From Favolaschia claudopus (Eukaryota > Basidiomycota > Agaricomycetes > Agaricales > Mycenaceae): 64,000 nucleotides of DNA. The stretch covers positions 1,302,001-1,366,000 of the forward strand of contig JAWWNJ010000065.1 of NCBI GenBank assembly GCA_037176885.1, written 5' to 3'. The notes below the pieces were generated by a model, which saw nothing but the letters and a program-made list of their open reading frames with translations, was not told where the DNA came from and did not search any database. Made by a program: the position numbers and the translations under genes. Positions 1 through 11,796 of this stretch are shown piece by piece (position 1 is the first letter of the stretch; every line of letters begins with the position of its first letter).

Positions 1-2645
1 CGCAATCCCGCATCGACCGATTCCACATCACGCGGGAAATATTCGACTAATCTTTTGAATGGAAAATTCAGATAACAGGGATATACACCGACCACAGAAT
101 GATATCCCTACGACTTACCTATAAGGTAGGCTCGAATCCAGCCTGCGTATGAAGGGCGAGCCTGTCGATACACAGGCTGGTCGAATTGCCTCGTCAATCG
201 GATTACCAACAAAGGTTATTCACTTACTCACCCATTATCGATTCGAATGGTGAGATTTTTTGTGGTAGCTAAACGGCTTGTACGCCAAGGCCATTCGGCA
301 CTTATTTGAGGATCTAATCGTAAGTTTTCACAGTGCAGGAGCAAGAATGGTGAGGGTTGTGCTTGTTTGTTCGTGACGTCACCCACTGTAAGCAATAACC
401 TTTTTTGGTAACCGAGATTGACGTGGCATTTCAAACTCAGATCGACCGGTCTGTCTATCGACAAGCTTGCCTCCATAGACAAACGGTCACTGGTCTACCT
501 ATGAGGATGCACCAACAACGGGGCCAGGTCGCTAGACTTGGCTGGAACACCTGAACAGCGACAAAGAGCTCGCGGACTTGATTGAGATACGAAAGAGAAC
601 GGCTCATTAATCGTGCCTGTGGTTGGCTATGGCTCGGCTAGACATAGCCAAATGATCCTAGGTGATCCTGATGTTTCCGGCTGATCCCTCCTGTCAAACT
701 CGGCATTTATCGCGCAACCCAACCGTTTTAGGTCGTTTCCTTAGAACGTCGTAGCTTCCGTCGTGCGCTTCAACTAAAGATCCGAGAGATCCTGCCACTA
801 TATATAGTCAATACATACCCGTACTAAATTGCGAGGAAATATGGACACAAAAAGAGGTGTTTAAGTTGGAAGTTGAATCGTTAAACCTAACTCCAAGCCT
901 CCAACTTGAAGATTGCATGTCAATTGAATGCACTGCACGATTGACTGCAAACCGTTTCGATCTCAAAAATTACTTGAATGGAATCAAATACTCACATTGA
1001 ATATCTCTGCTTTGTTTGTCAAATAGTGAAATCAATTTGGTGCGCCTAAAATTGAAGAATCTGCAACTGTTGCAAGTAATCAGTTGAATTGCCATGATTT
1101 CCAACTCAAGTTGACCGGATACTAGTGAAATAAGAACCTTTTAAATGGTTGCCCGCGCATTTTTGAATAGATAGATGTCGGGACGCAAATTTTAGGCATT
1201 GAATTGGCCGCGCAGCGCCGAAAAAATCAGTATATCAAGGAGCAGCATTCAGATTGGATATCACAGGAATGCCACAGTTCTCTTTCTTGTAAGAGCTGGG
1301 AAGAGGACCGAGGAAAGACTCTGAGTTGGTCCAAAAAGGCTGAGAAAAGGTCAGAGCCACATATTAAGCGCTCGTTTAGCGCCCAAGGCCGAGGCGCCGT
1401 GTTACGAAAGATTACGAATCTTGAATTCCATTGGCTGTGTCCTATGTCGTTTTGGGACGCAAACCCGAATAGACATAGGTTAACCGACCGATCAACTGGG
1501 TCCACTCAACATGTTGAGTGCACAGCCACGTTTCACACACCGCAAGGCACCTCCGGCACGTACCGAGGCTGAGTGTGACGGGTCACAGGCATAACACTCA
1601 ACAAGCCCTTCGCTCGCACTCGCGATATCTCAGCCACTGACACCTTTACCTTCGGTTTTTCTTTGCATTCAGTGTAGTCTTTGCTTCTCCCATCCAATCC
1701 TGTGCCTTTTTCCCGCTCAAAGCTCGAAATTCGTCAATTTAAAAATGTTGCCGATGAATCCGATGGTTCCGATCTCACCCTGCTGCCGCTACAATATGAG
1801 CATCCCTTGTTGCTGCGAGTGCTCTCAAAAATATCTGTATACTATGCTTATGATTATGGAATGCTTTCTGGGGCTGTTTCTACATGGGACTCTCATGCTC
1901 GAAGGGACTCAATCAATTTCTACGAAAAAATTCTTCGGCAGCTTGTTCTCGAGCTTTCAAGCGCGGCGGCTGGGAGAGAGGTTGGTGCAAGGGAAGCTTT
2001 GAATGAAGATCAAGCAGTATCAAAGACTCAGATGTGCTCGAGAAGTGTCTTCGAGCCCACATTCCGGTGCTATTCTACTTATCTTATATATAATTACATT
2101 GCTCAGCCTTTTCTTCGCTCCAGTGTGTTGCACTTGGAGGGTCTGTGCTGGCCACTGCTGCCCTTGACTGGTATGTTTTATTTCATGATCCAAGCTCTCT
2201 GTACACTGAAATCTCTGGCATTCAGCAATATCACACATTGCACACTTCAAAAACAGGCAGTAGAATAATATCAAGAGGTCTCACTTCTTTATTTACTGCA
2301 GGCAATCACCCGAGACACCCACAATTAAGCATTCTTGATGCCGCTTTGATGTTGCTCTGTAAAGGAGTCATAATACTGGTATAATTTGTTCGAAATGTAG
2401 ACTGTGACAATGACAATGACAGTAGACATATGTAATTCAAAATCATTGCCGAAATGAAGTAGCTTTAACTCTCTGAGCATCTGTGTGCTTGCAGCGAAGT
2501 TCTCTTGAGGTTCTCCTTTCCTTCTTTCTTTTTTCTTCTTTTTCGACGTTTTTGCACGTTTTCCCCCTTATGGACACCCAGTAGTATCATCGGAAAACCA
2601 TGTGATGTCCGCTTATGAAAGAGGGCCAAACATCAACAAATTGAT
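1..2645. other. No recognised gene
   Basis: I recognise no gene, RNA or element here. Several frames stay open for 80-120 codons on both strands without a recognisable domain. The longest open frame (1681-2268, plus) begins at TTG and has no coherent domain. Positions 865-1110 repeat variants of 'caacttgaa' and 'ttgaatt', which suggests decayed repeat DNA. Confidence 0.4.
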
Positions 2646-2735
2646 CTGACCCCCGCTGACCCGGGGTCATGGTCAGGTCAACTACAGCCTGGTTGACCGT
2701 TGGCTCTTGACCCAAGGTCAAGACCCGGGTCAACC
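2646..2735. repeat. Cluster of TGACC/GGTCA half-sites
   Basis: About ten TGACC or GGTCA pentamers occur within about 90 bases in both orientations, some joined as palindromes such as 'gacccgggtca'. It could be a degenerate short repeat or a cluster of sites for a dimeric DNA-binding protein. No adjacent gene is recognised, so a regulatory role is only a guess. Confidence 0.4.
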
Positions 2736-2959
2736 GCAACGCTGTGTACCAGAAGCTGGCCGAGGGAGTTTAACTATGTAGTCGCTCGAAGAGGGCTTGT
2801 GGTGGACCCGTCGCTGGTTTAAGTGTCTGAGCGTGCGCCACGGCGCAGTGTTCATGAAAAAAAAAATAGGTGTATTACGGTGCCCGTAACAGGAGAAATG
2901 CAATCAAAAGGGCTATGGATACAAAGAAAGCATAAACGAGAGCTAAAAATTGCCCAGAA

Positions 2960-4950
2960 TCCGTTCAACGTTTGGAAATAGATTTTATCGGTGTTTGCCC
3001 GCCCGTTTCCAAAATTCTATGATGTCACGCATAACGCTGAGGCCGTTTCTGGTTTCCATGCGTAGCGTTTCCAGTCACGCTCGAGGGTCTGTTTCACCCA
3101 TACAAAGTGCTACAGTAACGACGAATGCGGCGATTGAGTGCAGCGGACATTGCCCGTTTAGCATAATCCCAGTTTATACCATGCTTCTCGAGGACTGCTC
3201 GAACCGCTGTTTCATCGGACCGATCCCGATAAAAATTGCCTCGCTAAAATCATGGGAGAAAGCCTTGAATGCAGAGTGCTTCTTGAATAAAAGCCGCAGA
3301 AGTCGATCCATGAAATGGAATGCATCATCAAGCACGCGAGAAGGCAGAGTCTCAGACTCCGAGTCGGACTCACTGGCAACGGCTTCATAAATCAAGCACC
3401 AAGTTTGGTCCACACGTTCAAGGATGGTTGAAACCGGTGAATCCTGTCCAATATGTAAGAAATTGAAGTGAATACAGACACAGGTAAGCTCATGCCTCGT
3501 TAATTCCTTGTTGCAGTGCCTCAATGCCTTGCATTTCGGTCAAATTCTACATCGCTTGTTAGCTGTAGTATTCCATACTCAACAAATAACTCACCGACTG
3601 GGCCTCATCGGGCGTGGGATTCCGATCTTCGAACGAATCGAGGACATCTTCTCCTGCTCCATCCAGATTGGAATCATCCATGTCCTCTTCATTTAAATTC
3701 ACGTTGCCCACACCAGGCTCGAATTCAATATCGGAGCTGCTACTTATGCGAGTTGGTGTGAACTCTTCAATGACATCAGCGGGGACGACCGGCGCTGGGG
3801 TAGCAAAGGCGGGATGAGCAGTAGAGACCGACTGAGGCGGTGTTTCACTGCGGGAATGGAGCTGTGATGTACATAGTCACAACGGCGAAACTTCCATGGG
3901 CCATAATCCATTCCATCGTTTGCTTGTGAAGCGCGTGAATCGCGCCAGGAACGAGGACCTATTAGAAGATGTAAATTAAGAATGGAAATGATGATTCATG
4001 CATTCTACTTACCTTTGAAATTATGATCAGTGAGCGTGAGCGAGAAATATTGATTCGTTTCGTGTTGCCTTCATCATCCATCACCGCGTTAAGATAACCT
4101 TCATGCTGACCGACAATGGAGCCTTCTGCGACAGGTTTGCATGCTTGTACAAGGGTTACAAGCTGCCCATTGGTTTCTGCCTGAGTCTGGTGAAGGCGAA
4201 GGCCGACTGAATCCAGTTTACTGAGTGTAACATAAATCTCCCAGAGGCATTCGAGTTCACCAGACATGAGTTGGGAGGATGGGGCAACCCAAGGAGTCGC
4301 GGGAGCAGGGATAGAAAAAGACTTATGAAGTATAGCACCGGCCAAGTCATGGAGCGATGCGAGGGGTGAGTCTACCCGGCCTTTTAGCTTTGCATATTTG
4401 GCCAAATCTAGAATTGACGGATTTTCCCGGCCAGACTCGCTTCAATAGCTTGGATTGAGAATGCCTGGGAGATGGTTTGAAGACTACGCCGAATATCGTG
4501 ACCAATTTTGATGATGGATGAGTTGGTCAAGATGGAACGGAGTGATGGTAAGACTTTCGCCTTTCACGCCACCCATATGCTTCAAAACCTGACGAGACAA
4601 TTTAGGCGAATCGTAAAATGATACATAAGAATTGGCCCCCGCGGTGTACATTAGTTCATTGTCTGCATGCGACAGATATTGAACTTCAGCAACCATTTCG
4701 GCAAATGGCGCAGCACCGTGTCGATGAGAAAAGCTGTTTCTCATGAAACGAATCATTAACTTTGAAATGGCGCCACGAGGTGAAATGTAGGCTAGAGCGA
4801 GGAGTCAGGTTACCGAAAATGAAACGGCAGTGTTCAAGATTTTACCAGGAAATGCAACTTGCACTTGCCGGGGCAGCTGCGCCAAAACATGTGGATCGGT
4901 GCCCTGCCAGCTTTTACCGCATCCTGGTTCATTCAACCGGCGATCATCAC
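2960..4950 (-). pseudogene. Decayed DUF6729/3'-5' exonuclease-family gene
   Basis: This matches, from memory, a multicopy Agaricomycete family with an N-terminal DUF6729-like region, a 3'-5' exonuclease (DEDD-type) domain and a conserved C-terminal tail. Reading the minus strand, DPHVLAQLPRQVQ (about 4850-4890) and MIRFMRNSFSHRHG (4756 down) fit the DUF6729 part. IIKIGHDIRRSLQTIS (about 4510-4460) and LDLAKYAKLKGRV (about 4410-4370) fit the exonuclease core. DDAFHFMDRLLRLLFKKH and KRAMSAALNRRIRRY fit the tail (3300-3110). A clean intron lies at 3959-4012 (GTAAGT..TAG), and another probable one near 3540-3590 (GTGAGT, CTAAC, TAG). It is broken: the first catalytic Asp-x-Glu segment appears deleted, frames shift near 4410 and 3215, and the tail ends early near 3100. 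Its 5' part is missing where the DIRS-like relic begins. Ordinary gene decay is the simplest reading. Confidence 0.6.
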
Positions 4951-6440
4951 AAATGAATCGATTGGTGAACAAAAAAAAGTCTCGGGCCGGAACCCAAAGT
5001 CGGCGCGAAGCTGCACGAAACTACAGAACCCTCCCGAATCGAACCTCCATTCAAGCCAGCCACGCCACCGGTGTTATCAACCCGAAGTAGGACCTGGGAC
5101 CCGGCCCAGGCTGGAGATGCCCAGATACGAAGAGCGTGGAGCACGGCCCACAGCTCCTTGAAAAGGATAGACTTTCCCCGGTGCCGCCTGGGTACTCGTG
5201 TCGCAAAAAAATGCCTCCCGGGGCCCAAGATGACCACCAACTCCTTTCGAGGAAGACCCACTGGCGTCAGTAAAGATAACCACGCCCGGGTGGTGAGGAT
5301 GTAGGGACTGGATACCGTTCCAAGCCGGAAGAAGACGGGCCCACCATTCCAAATCACGACGTGCACCTCTCGGGATGCGACGCCGACCAAAGGAAGGGAA
5401 ATGGGAAAGTGCATCGTACACACGACGAATGAAAGCGCGCCCCAATGGCAGGACTTTCGTCGCAAACTGCAGAAGGCCCGCAACCGATTGCAGTTCCAAG
5501 AGGGTAGCAGACTCTTCAGACAGAAGGGAGTTCAGAGTAGCAACAGTTCGATGCAGCTTCTCGACAGGGAGAGCCACTGTGAAGGCAACAGTGTCAATCT
5601 CGATGCCTAGGATAACACCCCGGGTAGACGGAGGAATGTCCTTCCCTGCCTTCCCCACCGGATGTGCAGAAAAGCCAGTTGCGTCACAGATTGCACGGAA
5701 AATAGCACGGTCATGCTCTGCAAGATCGTACTCGCCTGCTGCGCGAGCACCAAAGAAATCGTCAAGGAAATGGTCGAGAGGTGTGCCCATTCGCTCCGAG
5801 ATGCAGTGCAGGGCTTCAGCGAACAAGTTAAAAGTGAAGGGGGATGAGCGAGATCCAAACGGTAGGCGCAGGTCAATGTAACCAACAGCATCAAAGTAGA
5901 AGCCATACAACAGAGAGTCGTCTGGGCAGACTACGATGTGGCGGAACGCGCGCCGCAGGTGAATTTTCCAGAGGAGAGCACCAGGACCAAGGTGGCGGAG
6001 ACGGTCGAAGAAGGTGTCAAGGGGGGTGTAGGAGAGTGTTACTGCATCAGAGGAGATGCTATCATTGATAGACGAGTCGCGAGGATAAGAGAGGTGGTGG
6101 ACAGTGCGCCACCCGCCATCTGCTTTGGGGACAGTGCCCACAGGTGAGTAAACGACCCGGCGCTGCTCATGAATAGGGAGGGAGTCGACACGGCGAAGCT
6201 CACCCAAAGCGAAATTGCCAGAATATCTGCAGCAGTCACAGCGTGCTCGGACGGTGTAGCAGGCAGCTTTCGTGAGAAGGCACGGCCCACTCGGGGGCCG
6301 GTGTATCCAATAGATGCGCCATAGGTACAGATATTATGTAGGTGTTGTACGAAGGAGGGATCCGGGTGATCCTGAAGTAAGAAAGATAGCATAGCGGGAT
6401 TAAGTGAGCTAACAACACGAGGACCAGAGCTGAGGGCAAC
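4950..6440 (-). pseudogene. DIRS-like reverse transcriptase/RNase H relic
   Basis: This encodes a reverse transcriptase plus RNase H of the type found in fungal tyrosine-recombinase (DIRS-like) retroelements. Minus-strand order: an N-terminal block with HPDPSFVQHLHN and IGYTGPR (about 6360-6280); then from 6207 the RT blocks VHHLSYPRDSSIND, KIHLRRAFRHI, FGSRSSPFTFNLF and HFLDDFFGA; then RNase H blocks FTDASGSSSKGVGGHLG and, in another frame, KSILFKELWAVLHALRIW and VDNTGGVAGLNGGSIR. The motif A Asp expected in K-x-D-L is His, and frames change near 6215 and 5175, so the gene is dead. I see no tyrosine recombinase and no terminal repeats. It sits in the same orientation as the exonuclease-family relic and marks where that gene's 5' part stops. 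Superfamily placement rests on RT motifs only. Confidence 0.65.
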
Positions 6441-6746
6441 GGGGAAGGAGATGTGTGTATTGGGACGCGGAGGGGGAGGGGGTATTAGATGGGCTGAACG
6501 ATGGGCAGTATGTAAAAGGGATGATAGAGAGGGTGGGGTGCGAGGAGCCAGTGGACGAAGAGGAACCGAAGGGTTGGTCGGAGTGGGGCAGAGGCCGGAC
6601 TCGGTCGGCTTGCCCCTGCGGTCACCGGTCTAGTTCACAAGTGGTGGTATTCCGACGTTCAGAGCTGGGACGCGAGTGATTTCAAGCTTCCGAATCGGCC
6701 CGATGTCCCCCAAGGTCCGCAAGCATCTCTGTCGGCACTTTTATGA
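6441..6746. other. No recognised feature
   Basis: This GC-rich stretch lies between the DIRS-like relic and the pogo-type transposase exon. I see no homology to either. The missing N-terminal half of the transposase (its DNA-binding domains) is not recognisable here. Confidence 0.3.
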
Positions 6747-6930
6747 ATCAATATCTTGTCAGATGGAAATCGCGAATTAATTACTGTGCTTGATTGTATC
6801 TGCGCGGATGGGACAACGCTTCCTCCTTGGATTGTGATGAAAGGGAAGAAGCCAATGTACGCATGGATGAAGGACTCAGAGCTGGAGAAAGCTAGTCTCG
6901 GATACCCAGACGTTCCTCCGCAGTCCGAGA

Positions 6931-6976
6931 GGGCCGCCGGCGCCCAGGGCGTGGGGCGATGGGATGCGCGAGGATG
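6931..6976. repeat. 46 bp direct repeat, copy 1
   Basis: The sequence beginning 'ccgccggcgcccagggcg' recurs at about 7320-7366 in the same orientation with one substitution. Both copies lie inside the hAT-type element near its left end. A duplication of subterminal sequence, perhaps holding transposase-binding motifs, is possible but not shown. Confidence 0.7.
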
Positions 6977-7319
6977 AACTCATTGCCCCACTCTGCGGCT
7001 GCCACTCGAAATCCTTGGAGTGCTAGTGGTTAACGAGAATATAAAGGGAAGGGAGGGTGGGAGAAGCAAAGCGTCGTGAAGTCGGAATGTTCGTGAGTCC
7101 AGAGAGCTAGCAGGAAGAAATGGATGATGGTGGTCGAGGAAAGAGAAGAGCTCGGATCTGAAACATCAGATCGGCCCCCTCTCTGCCAGTGTCACAAAAC
7201 GGCACACTGTCCTCCCGTGCTCGGACAGTGTTTCCATTTTGTTCAATGCTTCGTTCGGTCAGAGAAGGAGACAGCCACATAGGTGTGGGTGTGGGGAACG
7301 CACGGCGGTGACAAACTTG

Positions 7320-7366
7320 AACCGCCGGCGCCCAGGGCGTGGGGCGATGGGATGCGTGAGGATGAA
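7320..7366. repeat. 46 bp direct repeat, copy 2
   Basis: This is the second copy of the unit at 6931-6976, about 390 bases downstream. The flanking sequences differ, so the repeat itself is the duplicated unit. Confidence 0.7.
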
Positions 7367-8298
7367 CCCAAAACAGAGACGCCCAGACGAGGGCAACCCA
7401 AGCGCCCGCGGCTAACCCACAAGAGAAGGCGGCTCCCAAATTATAAAGTGGCTTGAATTTCTCAATTTTTTTTGAGGCTGAGAGTAAGACCACGCTCGTG
7501 AATCTCGCACATCGCACGAACTACGGTAAGCGAGAACTGGCAGAGAGTGGATAGCGCTTGAAAGTGAAGTAGACTGAGAGTTCAACCTCGATCGATCTGT
7601 GCATATCAGATTGTCTGAAAAAGTGTCACCGTCAGTCGCCGTGGAATTGATTCGGCCGAGAAGTAGATGAGTTGATATAGTCACGGAGATGAGAAGACAG
7701 CCAAGAGTCGTCAAGGTACAGTGGCCGTTGAAAAATGGGTTGAGGCCAATGAGCTGCGGTGGCGTTGTGCCTTGAACTGAACATTCATTCCGCGAGGCGC
7801 AGCAAGGTGAAATGAAGTTTTCCAGTTGTGACATAGGGTTCTTGTGAGCATATAGTTGTCGAGCCCAATGGCCTAAGTCGCACAAACGCTGGGGACGTGA
7901 CGTCGATGAAGGTGATTATTAATTTGTCAACCGGTTGGGTATCGCCGTTGGATGAGGATGAATTCGCCAGCGTACGTGAATGGCGAACATTATCAGATGC
8001 CTGTTCGATAATGAAAACGCTGAATATCAAAAGTAAACCCAATTCGTAACGTGTGTGTTCGTTGAAGGGCGAGTGAGGAATCCGGTAGAGAACGCATTCA
8101 GCGAAGGAGTTGAATTTTTACAAATCTTCAGTTCGAACGACAGCGGTAAGTATTCGCTTGAAGTGAGTCAACAATCATCCTTCGGAGGGTGGGGACCGTC
8201 ACCCCGCCCTCCGCGAGCGCTCTCAGCACCTCCTACATGATGCGCGGCGGTGTGCAGCCACTGAATATGGTTACAATTCAAAGCATACACGCGACACA

Positions 8299-8985
8299 AT
8301 GAGCTCGGTGTTACGGCAGCGCACAAACAACACCGCGCACGACTGGCAGCTAGACGTTGCCGAGGCTCTCATTTTGAAGCTCGACAGCTTGGCCATCGCA
8401 GGCACGGGCATGGGCAAGACGACCCCATTTGTCCTGCCTCTCCTCCTTCCTCAAAACAAGTCGAAGCTCGTCCTCGTTATATCTCCATTACTCGTCCTGC
8501 AAAAACAACAAGTAAGTGTTGACTTCTATGTGCAACTACACGTTCTCATCCTGTGTCAGATGAAGACATTCAATCAACTCGGAATCTCTGCGGCAGCCGT
8601 CAATAACGAGACGTTGGATGAGGGTTTGCTAAAGGTGCGTTACCAGAAGCTGCTTTTCACTTTTTCTTTGGCTAATTAAACGTGTGCAGCGGCTAAAATC
8701 TCACGAGTTCCAAGCTGTGTTTGTCGGGCCCGAGATGCTCATGGAGAGCCCACTCTTTCACCCCTGGATCCGGCACAAGGACACGCTCGGGCGCGTTCTC
8801 TTCGTCGCCATTGACGAAGCTCATCTCATCCGCATCTGGGGAAGCGACTTTCGGCCTCAATACCAATTGTTGTCCCGTCTCCGCTCGCTGCTACCCACTC
8901 GCGTCCCTGTTCTTCCCACATCCGCCACCATTACACCCGAGGCCGAGCGCGAGATCTGCGAGGACGTGGGGAGACTCGGCGGAAT
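8299..8985 (+). pseudogene. RecQ-like helicase 5' fragment
   Basis: This is the N-terminal part of a RecQ/DEAD-type ATP-dependent helicase. Three exons can be read: 8299-8511, 8560-8634 and 8690 to about 8985. Introns are 8512-8559 (GTAAGT..CAG) and 8635-8689 (GTGCGT..CAG). Exon 1 has the helicase entry motif HDWQLDVAEALI and the Walker A loop AGTGMGKTTPF, followed by LVLVISPLLVLQKQQ. Exon 3 has GPEMLMESPLFHPW, the DEAH box IDEAHLIRIWG and motif III as LPTSATITPEA. Homology stops near REICEDVGRL; the next bases belong to an antisense frame, so the C-terminal helicase half is missing. The reading frame is clean up to the break and the introns look functional. It lies wholly inside the hAT-type element, so I read it as a captured gene fragment. 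Such fragments are common in Agaricomycete genomes (recalled, not searched). Confidence 0.75.
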
Positions 8986-9400
8986 CAGTGGTGCCAGCTT
9001 TCAACTCATCGGGGTCAAGCTCTTCATCGCCGTCAATGGATGGCGTTGGTGATGGGCAGCGCGATTGACTGGGCTCCGAGTCCGTGTTGATGTCTTCCTC
9101 CAGGTTGTCATCATCCGAGTCAAGCTCAGGAAGATCGTGCTCATCGTCATCGTCGAGGGCGAGTGACGGCTCAATGCTGCTCTTGCTCGATACCTCCGAA
9201 ACACGCTCATCGCGGCCGATTGAGAGCAGATCTGACTCGGCGGCGGCTCGTGGGAAGCTTTCGATATGTTCTGAGCTCGTAGGTTGTGTATTGCTCGATG
9301 ACGAGTGCCCTAATACAGCGTCGACGTTGGACATAGCAAGCGGCGGGGTTATGGTAGGTCCTCCAATGGAAGTGGCCCAGACCTTCCTAAGTCCCCACAT
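8970..9400 (-). pseudogene. Acidic, Ser-rich open frame abutting the RecQ fragment
   Basis: This minus-strand frame encodes a low-complexity acidic protein segment with runs such as DDDDEHDLPELDSDDDNLEED and Ser/Pro clusters. It begins where RecQ homology ends on the other strand, so the hAT-type element joins two captured pieces head to head. No domain is recognised. Acidic linkers of this kind occur in many fungal nuclear proteins and transposases. It may be an exon fragment or simply an open frame. Confidence 0.35.
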
Positions 9401-10671
9401 CCATCATCACGAAAATCAATCAAACGTCAAAACTGTCATTGGAATTACAGATTAGGAAAGAGCTCCGGCTCTGCGTAAACTACGCCAACAAGGATTACGC
9501 AGGAAGGTCTGGGTATCCGAGACTAGAGAAAGCGTGGATTTCCTCATCGCCAAATGGCTGGATAGACAGCGAGTTAAGTGTTGCTTGGCTGGTCAATTTA
9601 TTTGATGCCCAAACCCGGGATAAGTGCGTTCATCGAGCCTCCCTTTGCCTGCAATTAACAAACTATTGTGAGTAGAGCAAACGGGGAATGGCGAGCGCTT
9701 GTTTTTGACAATCACGAGAGCCACATCTGCCTAGAATTTATCGACGAATGTCTCGCGAGACGCATCATTTGTGTCGGTCTGCCACCAAAGACATCTGGGG
9801 TAACGCAGCCATTGGATGTCTCTTGCTTCAAACCCTACCAAATTGAGTACGGAAAGGCTGTCGATGAAGAGACCAGCGCTGGGGTGCGCTTGACTAAACA
9901 AGATTTCGCTCGGTGCGTTCATCTCAATTTCATCGGCATTCTAATCAAATTCGACAGTATACTTCCGAGAGCTCGAGCGGCTGTCTTTACTACGAAAAAC
10001 AATGCGTAGCTGGGCCGTCCAATGAATCACCACAGAACTCACCGCCGACAACTCCCCATCAATCTGCGCGCCACGATGTGTTGAAGCGCGCAGAGATGCT
10101 AGCCGAGAGCCCCCCGGATAGCCCCTCAAAAACCGTTGAGCTGGCCCAAGAACTCTCGCGCGAGCTTCTGAAATCGGATGCACGGATCGCGATTCAAAAG
10201 GTCCGTATTCGCGAGCTCCAGAATGCAGCACCGGGGAGGAATAAACAAGGAGACCGACGGCGTCCTTCTGGGACCTCGCGGTTCTACGATCAAGATGTTC
10301 TCAACGAAATGCGAGAACAGCGAGACGAGAAAGATCGCAAAAAAGGGCGTGGTGGAGGACGAGGGAGAGGGAGGGGGGGACAGAGCAGTGGTCGGACTCT
10401 TCGCGACATCACCAACCAACGAGATTCGGATGAGGATAGCCAGTCCTCCTCAGGCTCCGAGGAAGGAATGCACTCAGAATCGGAACTTCTTGAATCTTTT
10501 AACGGTGAGCTTCCGCAAATCGTCTCGGATCCACCGGACGATGACGTCGATGATGGAGACGGTTGCTGGGTGCCTTCTCGTGGTAAGCGGAAGGCTAGCG
10601 AGCCGTTAGTAGATGAGGACTCGGGTCGGCCAAAGTGGAAAACTAAAAAGCCGACTCGGTTGAACTTGTAG

Positions 10672-11745
10672 ATGGGTGAACACTGGCCGGAATCAAATAT
10701 AATAGCGCAAATATATTCCTGGAACGTTAAGAGTTACTCCGGCAGCTGAGTTTGAGGCCAATTTGATCGGATTTAGAGTTGATGGGTGACTGTCAGTCAC
10801 CAATCAGTCTTGACGGCGAGGGCCCTCGTCGGTTCGATTCCCTGCTCCGTTCCCGGGAGAAAACAGTTTAGACACTCTCGGCTTCTGCCCTCCGACTTTT
10901 CAAACTCCATTCCCTCCGCTTCGGCAAACACGTTTGATCGTGACTTCGGGTCACGAGTTCCGAGGAGTAGCGCACTTGCGGTTCAAGCCCCGGTCGGCCG
11001 GCGGCTGGGAAATTCAACTTTAACAGACGCACGGCAACAAATCATCCATCACACTTTGTCTGATCAGGCGTACGCTGCCGCCTTGATCCTTTGACGCCCA
11101 TCCTACGGGGATCGCAACCTCGGCAAGCACTGGCCAAAGGCCGTCGGACCGGGACTTCATGCCCGAGGCACTGGGAGTTGATTGGTTGTATAAAAAGGGT
11201 GACGTGGGAGGAAAGGACGGACTGGAAACGATTAATCATGTAGTCAGTTGATGTCGGCATGTCGTGTACTATAGCCGCTTACAGCGGCTCGAGCACGTTA
11301 ATTGATCTCAACAACAACAACGCGTTATTTATGGCGGCATTAATTGGGCGGCATTGAGCCGCACTTCGTGCTCATCGACCCCGGCAGTGAGCTTGCCAAT
11401 TGAGCTTATCCGGTTGAGGCAGACCCGCAAACCTTGACAAGATGAATGTAAAATATAGATTATCATATGTTATCTACTTGTTTGGACTACACTGCTTCCT
11501 AGATGCCGGGAGATTACCCGAACGGCTCATGGCTTGATCGCGATATTTTATCCTCGATACTATGATATCGATGACGTGGTTCTTCTGCTGTCCTTCTTGT
11601 TGCTGCAGCGCTGCCGATACAACTTCACGATGACATCAGGTCCGTACATTATTTATCGTCAAGAAACTGAACTTTCGTTTGGCGCTGATCGGAGGGGGAT
11701 CCCAACCGCCGAGGATGATAGGGGTACATAGTCTCACCAAGTCAG
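10672..11745. other. No recognised gene
   Basis: No gene or element is recognised. A tRNA-like box 'ggttcgattcc' occurs at about 10831, but no cloverleaf can be drawn around it. Short palindromes lie near 11270-11290. Confidence 0.35.
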
Positions 11746-11796
11746 ACTCTACAAGATTTATGATAGTCGATAAATCTATTATATAGAGTCTGAACT
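11746..11796. repeat. Short hairpin with CAGACTCTA arms
   Basis: The segment begins 'cagactcta' and ends 'tagagtctg', with a partly palindromic AT-rich centre containing 'atagtcgat'. The same terminal motif and the core 'tatcgactatcata' recur at the ends of the fold-back unit at 33582-34075. This may be a minimal derivative of that family. Confidence 0.4.

Larger units (their letters stand above)
6893..9525. mobile_element. hAT-type nonautonomous element carrying captured gene fragments
   Basis: The 2633 bp unit starts with TAGTCTCGGATACCCAGAC and ends with its reverse complement, allowing about 28 bp of imperfect terminal inverted repeat. It is flanked on both sides by the octamer GAGAAAGC (6885-6892 and 9526-9533). 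An 8 bp target duplication and TAG-type ends are hallmarks of hAT transposons. I see no hAT transposase inside. It contains a RecQ-like helicase fragment, an antisense acidic reading frame and a 46 bp direct repeat, so it looks like a gene-capturing nonautonomous copy. It sits inside the pogo-like transposase gene, whose frame is restored when it is removed. Confidence 0.8.
6747..10671 (+). pseudogene. pogo-like (DDE_1) transposase gene, split by a hAT-type element
   Basis: This is a transposase of the pogo/Tigger (Tc1-mariner, DDE_1) class. The first piece (about 6763-6892) gives GNRELITVLDCICADG and LPPWIVMKGKKPMYAW. The second (9534-9623) continues with NGWIDSELSVAWLVNLFD. After an intron at 9624-9675, 9676-9912 gives LVFDNHESHICLEF and GLPPKTSGVTQPLDV, carrying the second and third acidic catalytic positions. 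A 45 nt intron (9913-9957) probably follows. One frame then stops at 10007, while another stays open to 10671 with Ser/Pro-rich, charged, RG-rich and acidic stretches like the C-termini of such transposases. Removing 6893-9525 and one GAGAAAGC copy rejoins codons GAG AAA GCG TGG in frame. The N-terminal helix-turn-helix region is missing, so this copy was probably dead besides the insertion. Confidence 0.75.

Noticed and set aside
1681..2268. 195-codon open frame
   Set aside because: Starts at TTG, has no domain and mixed composition, with overlapping open frames on both strands; it is probably chance.
10786..10860. Possible tRNA around 'ggttcgattcc'
   Set aside because: No acceptor, D or anticodon stems can be drawn.
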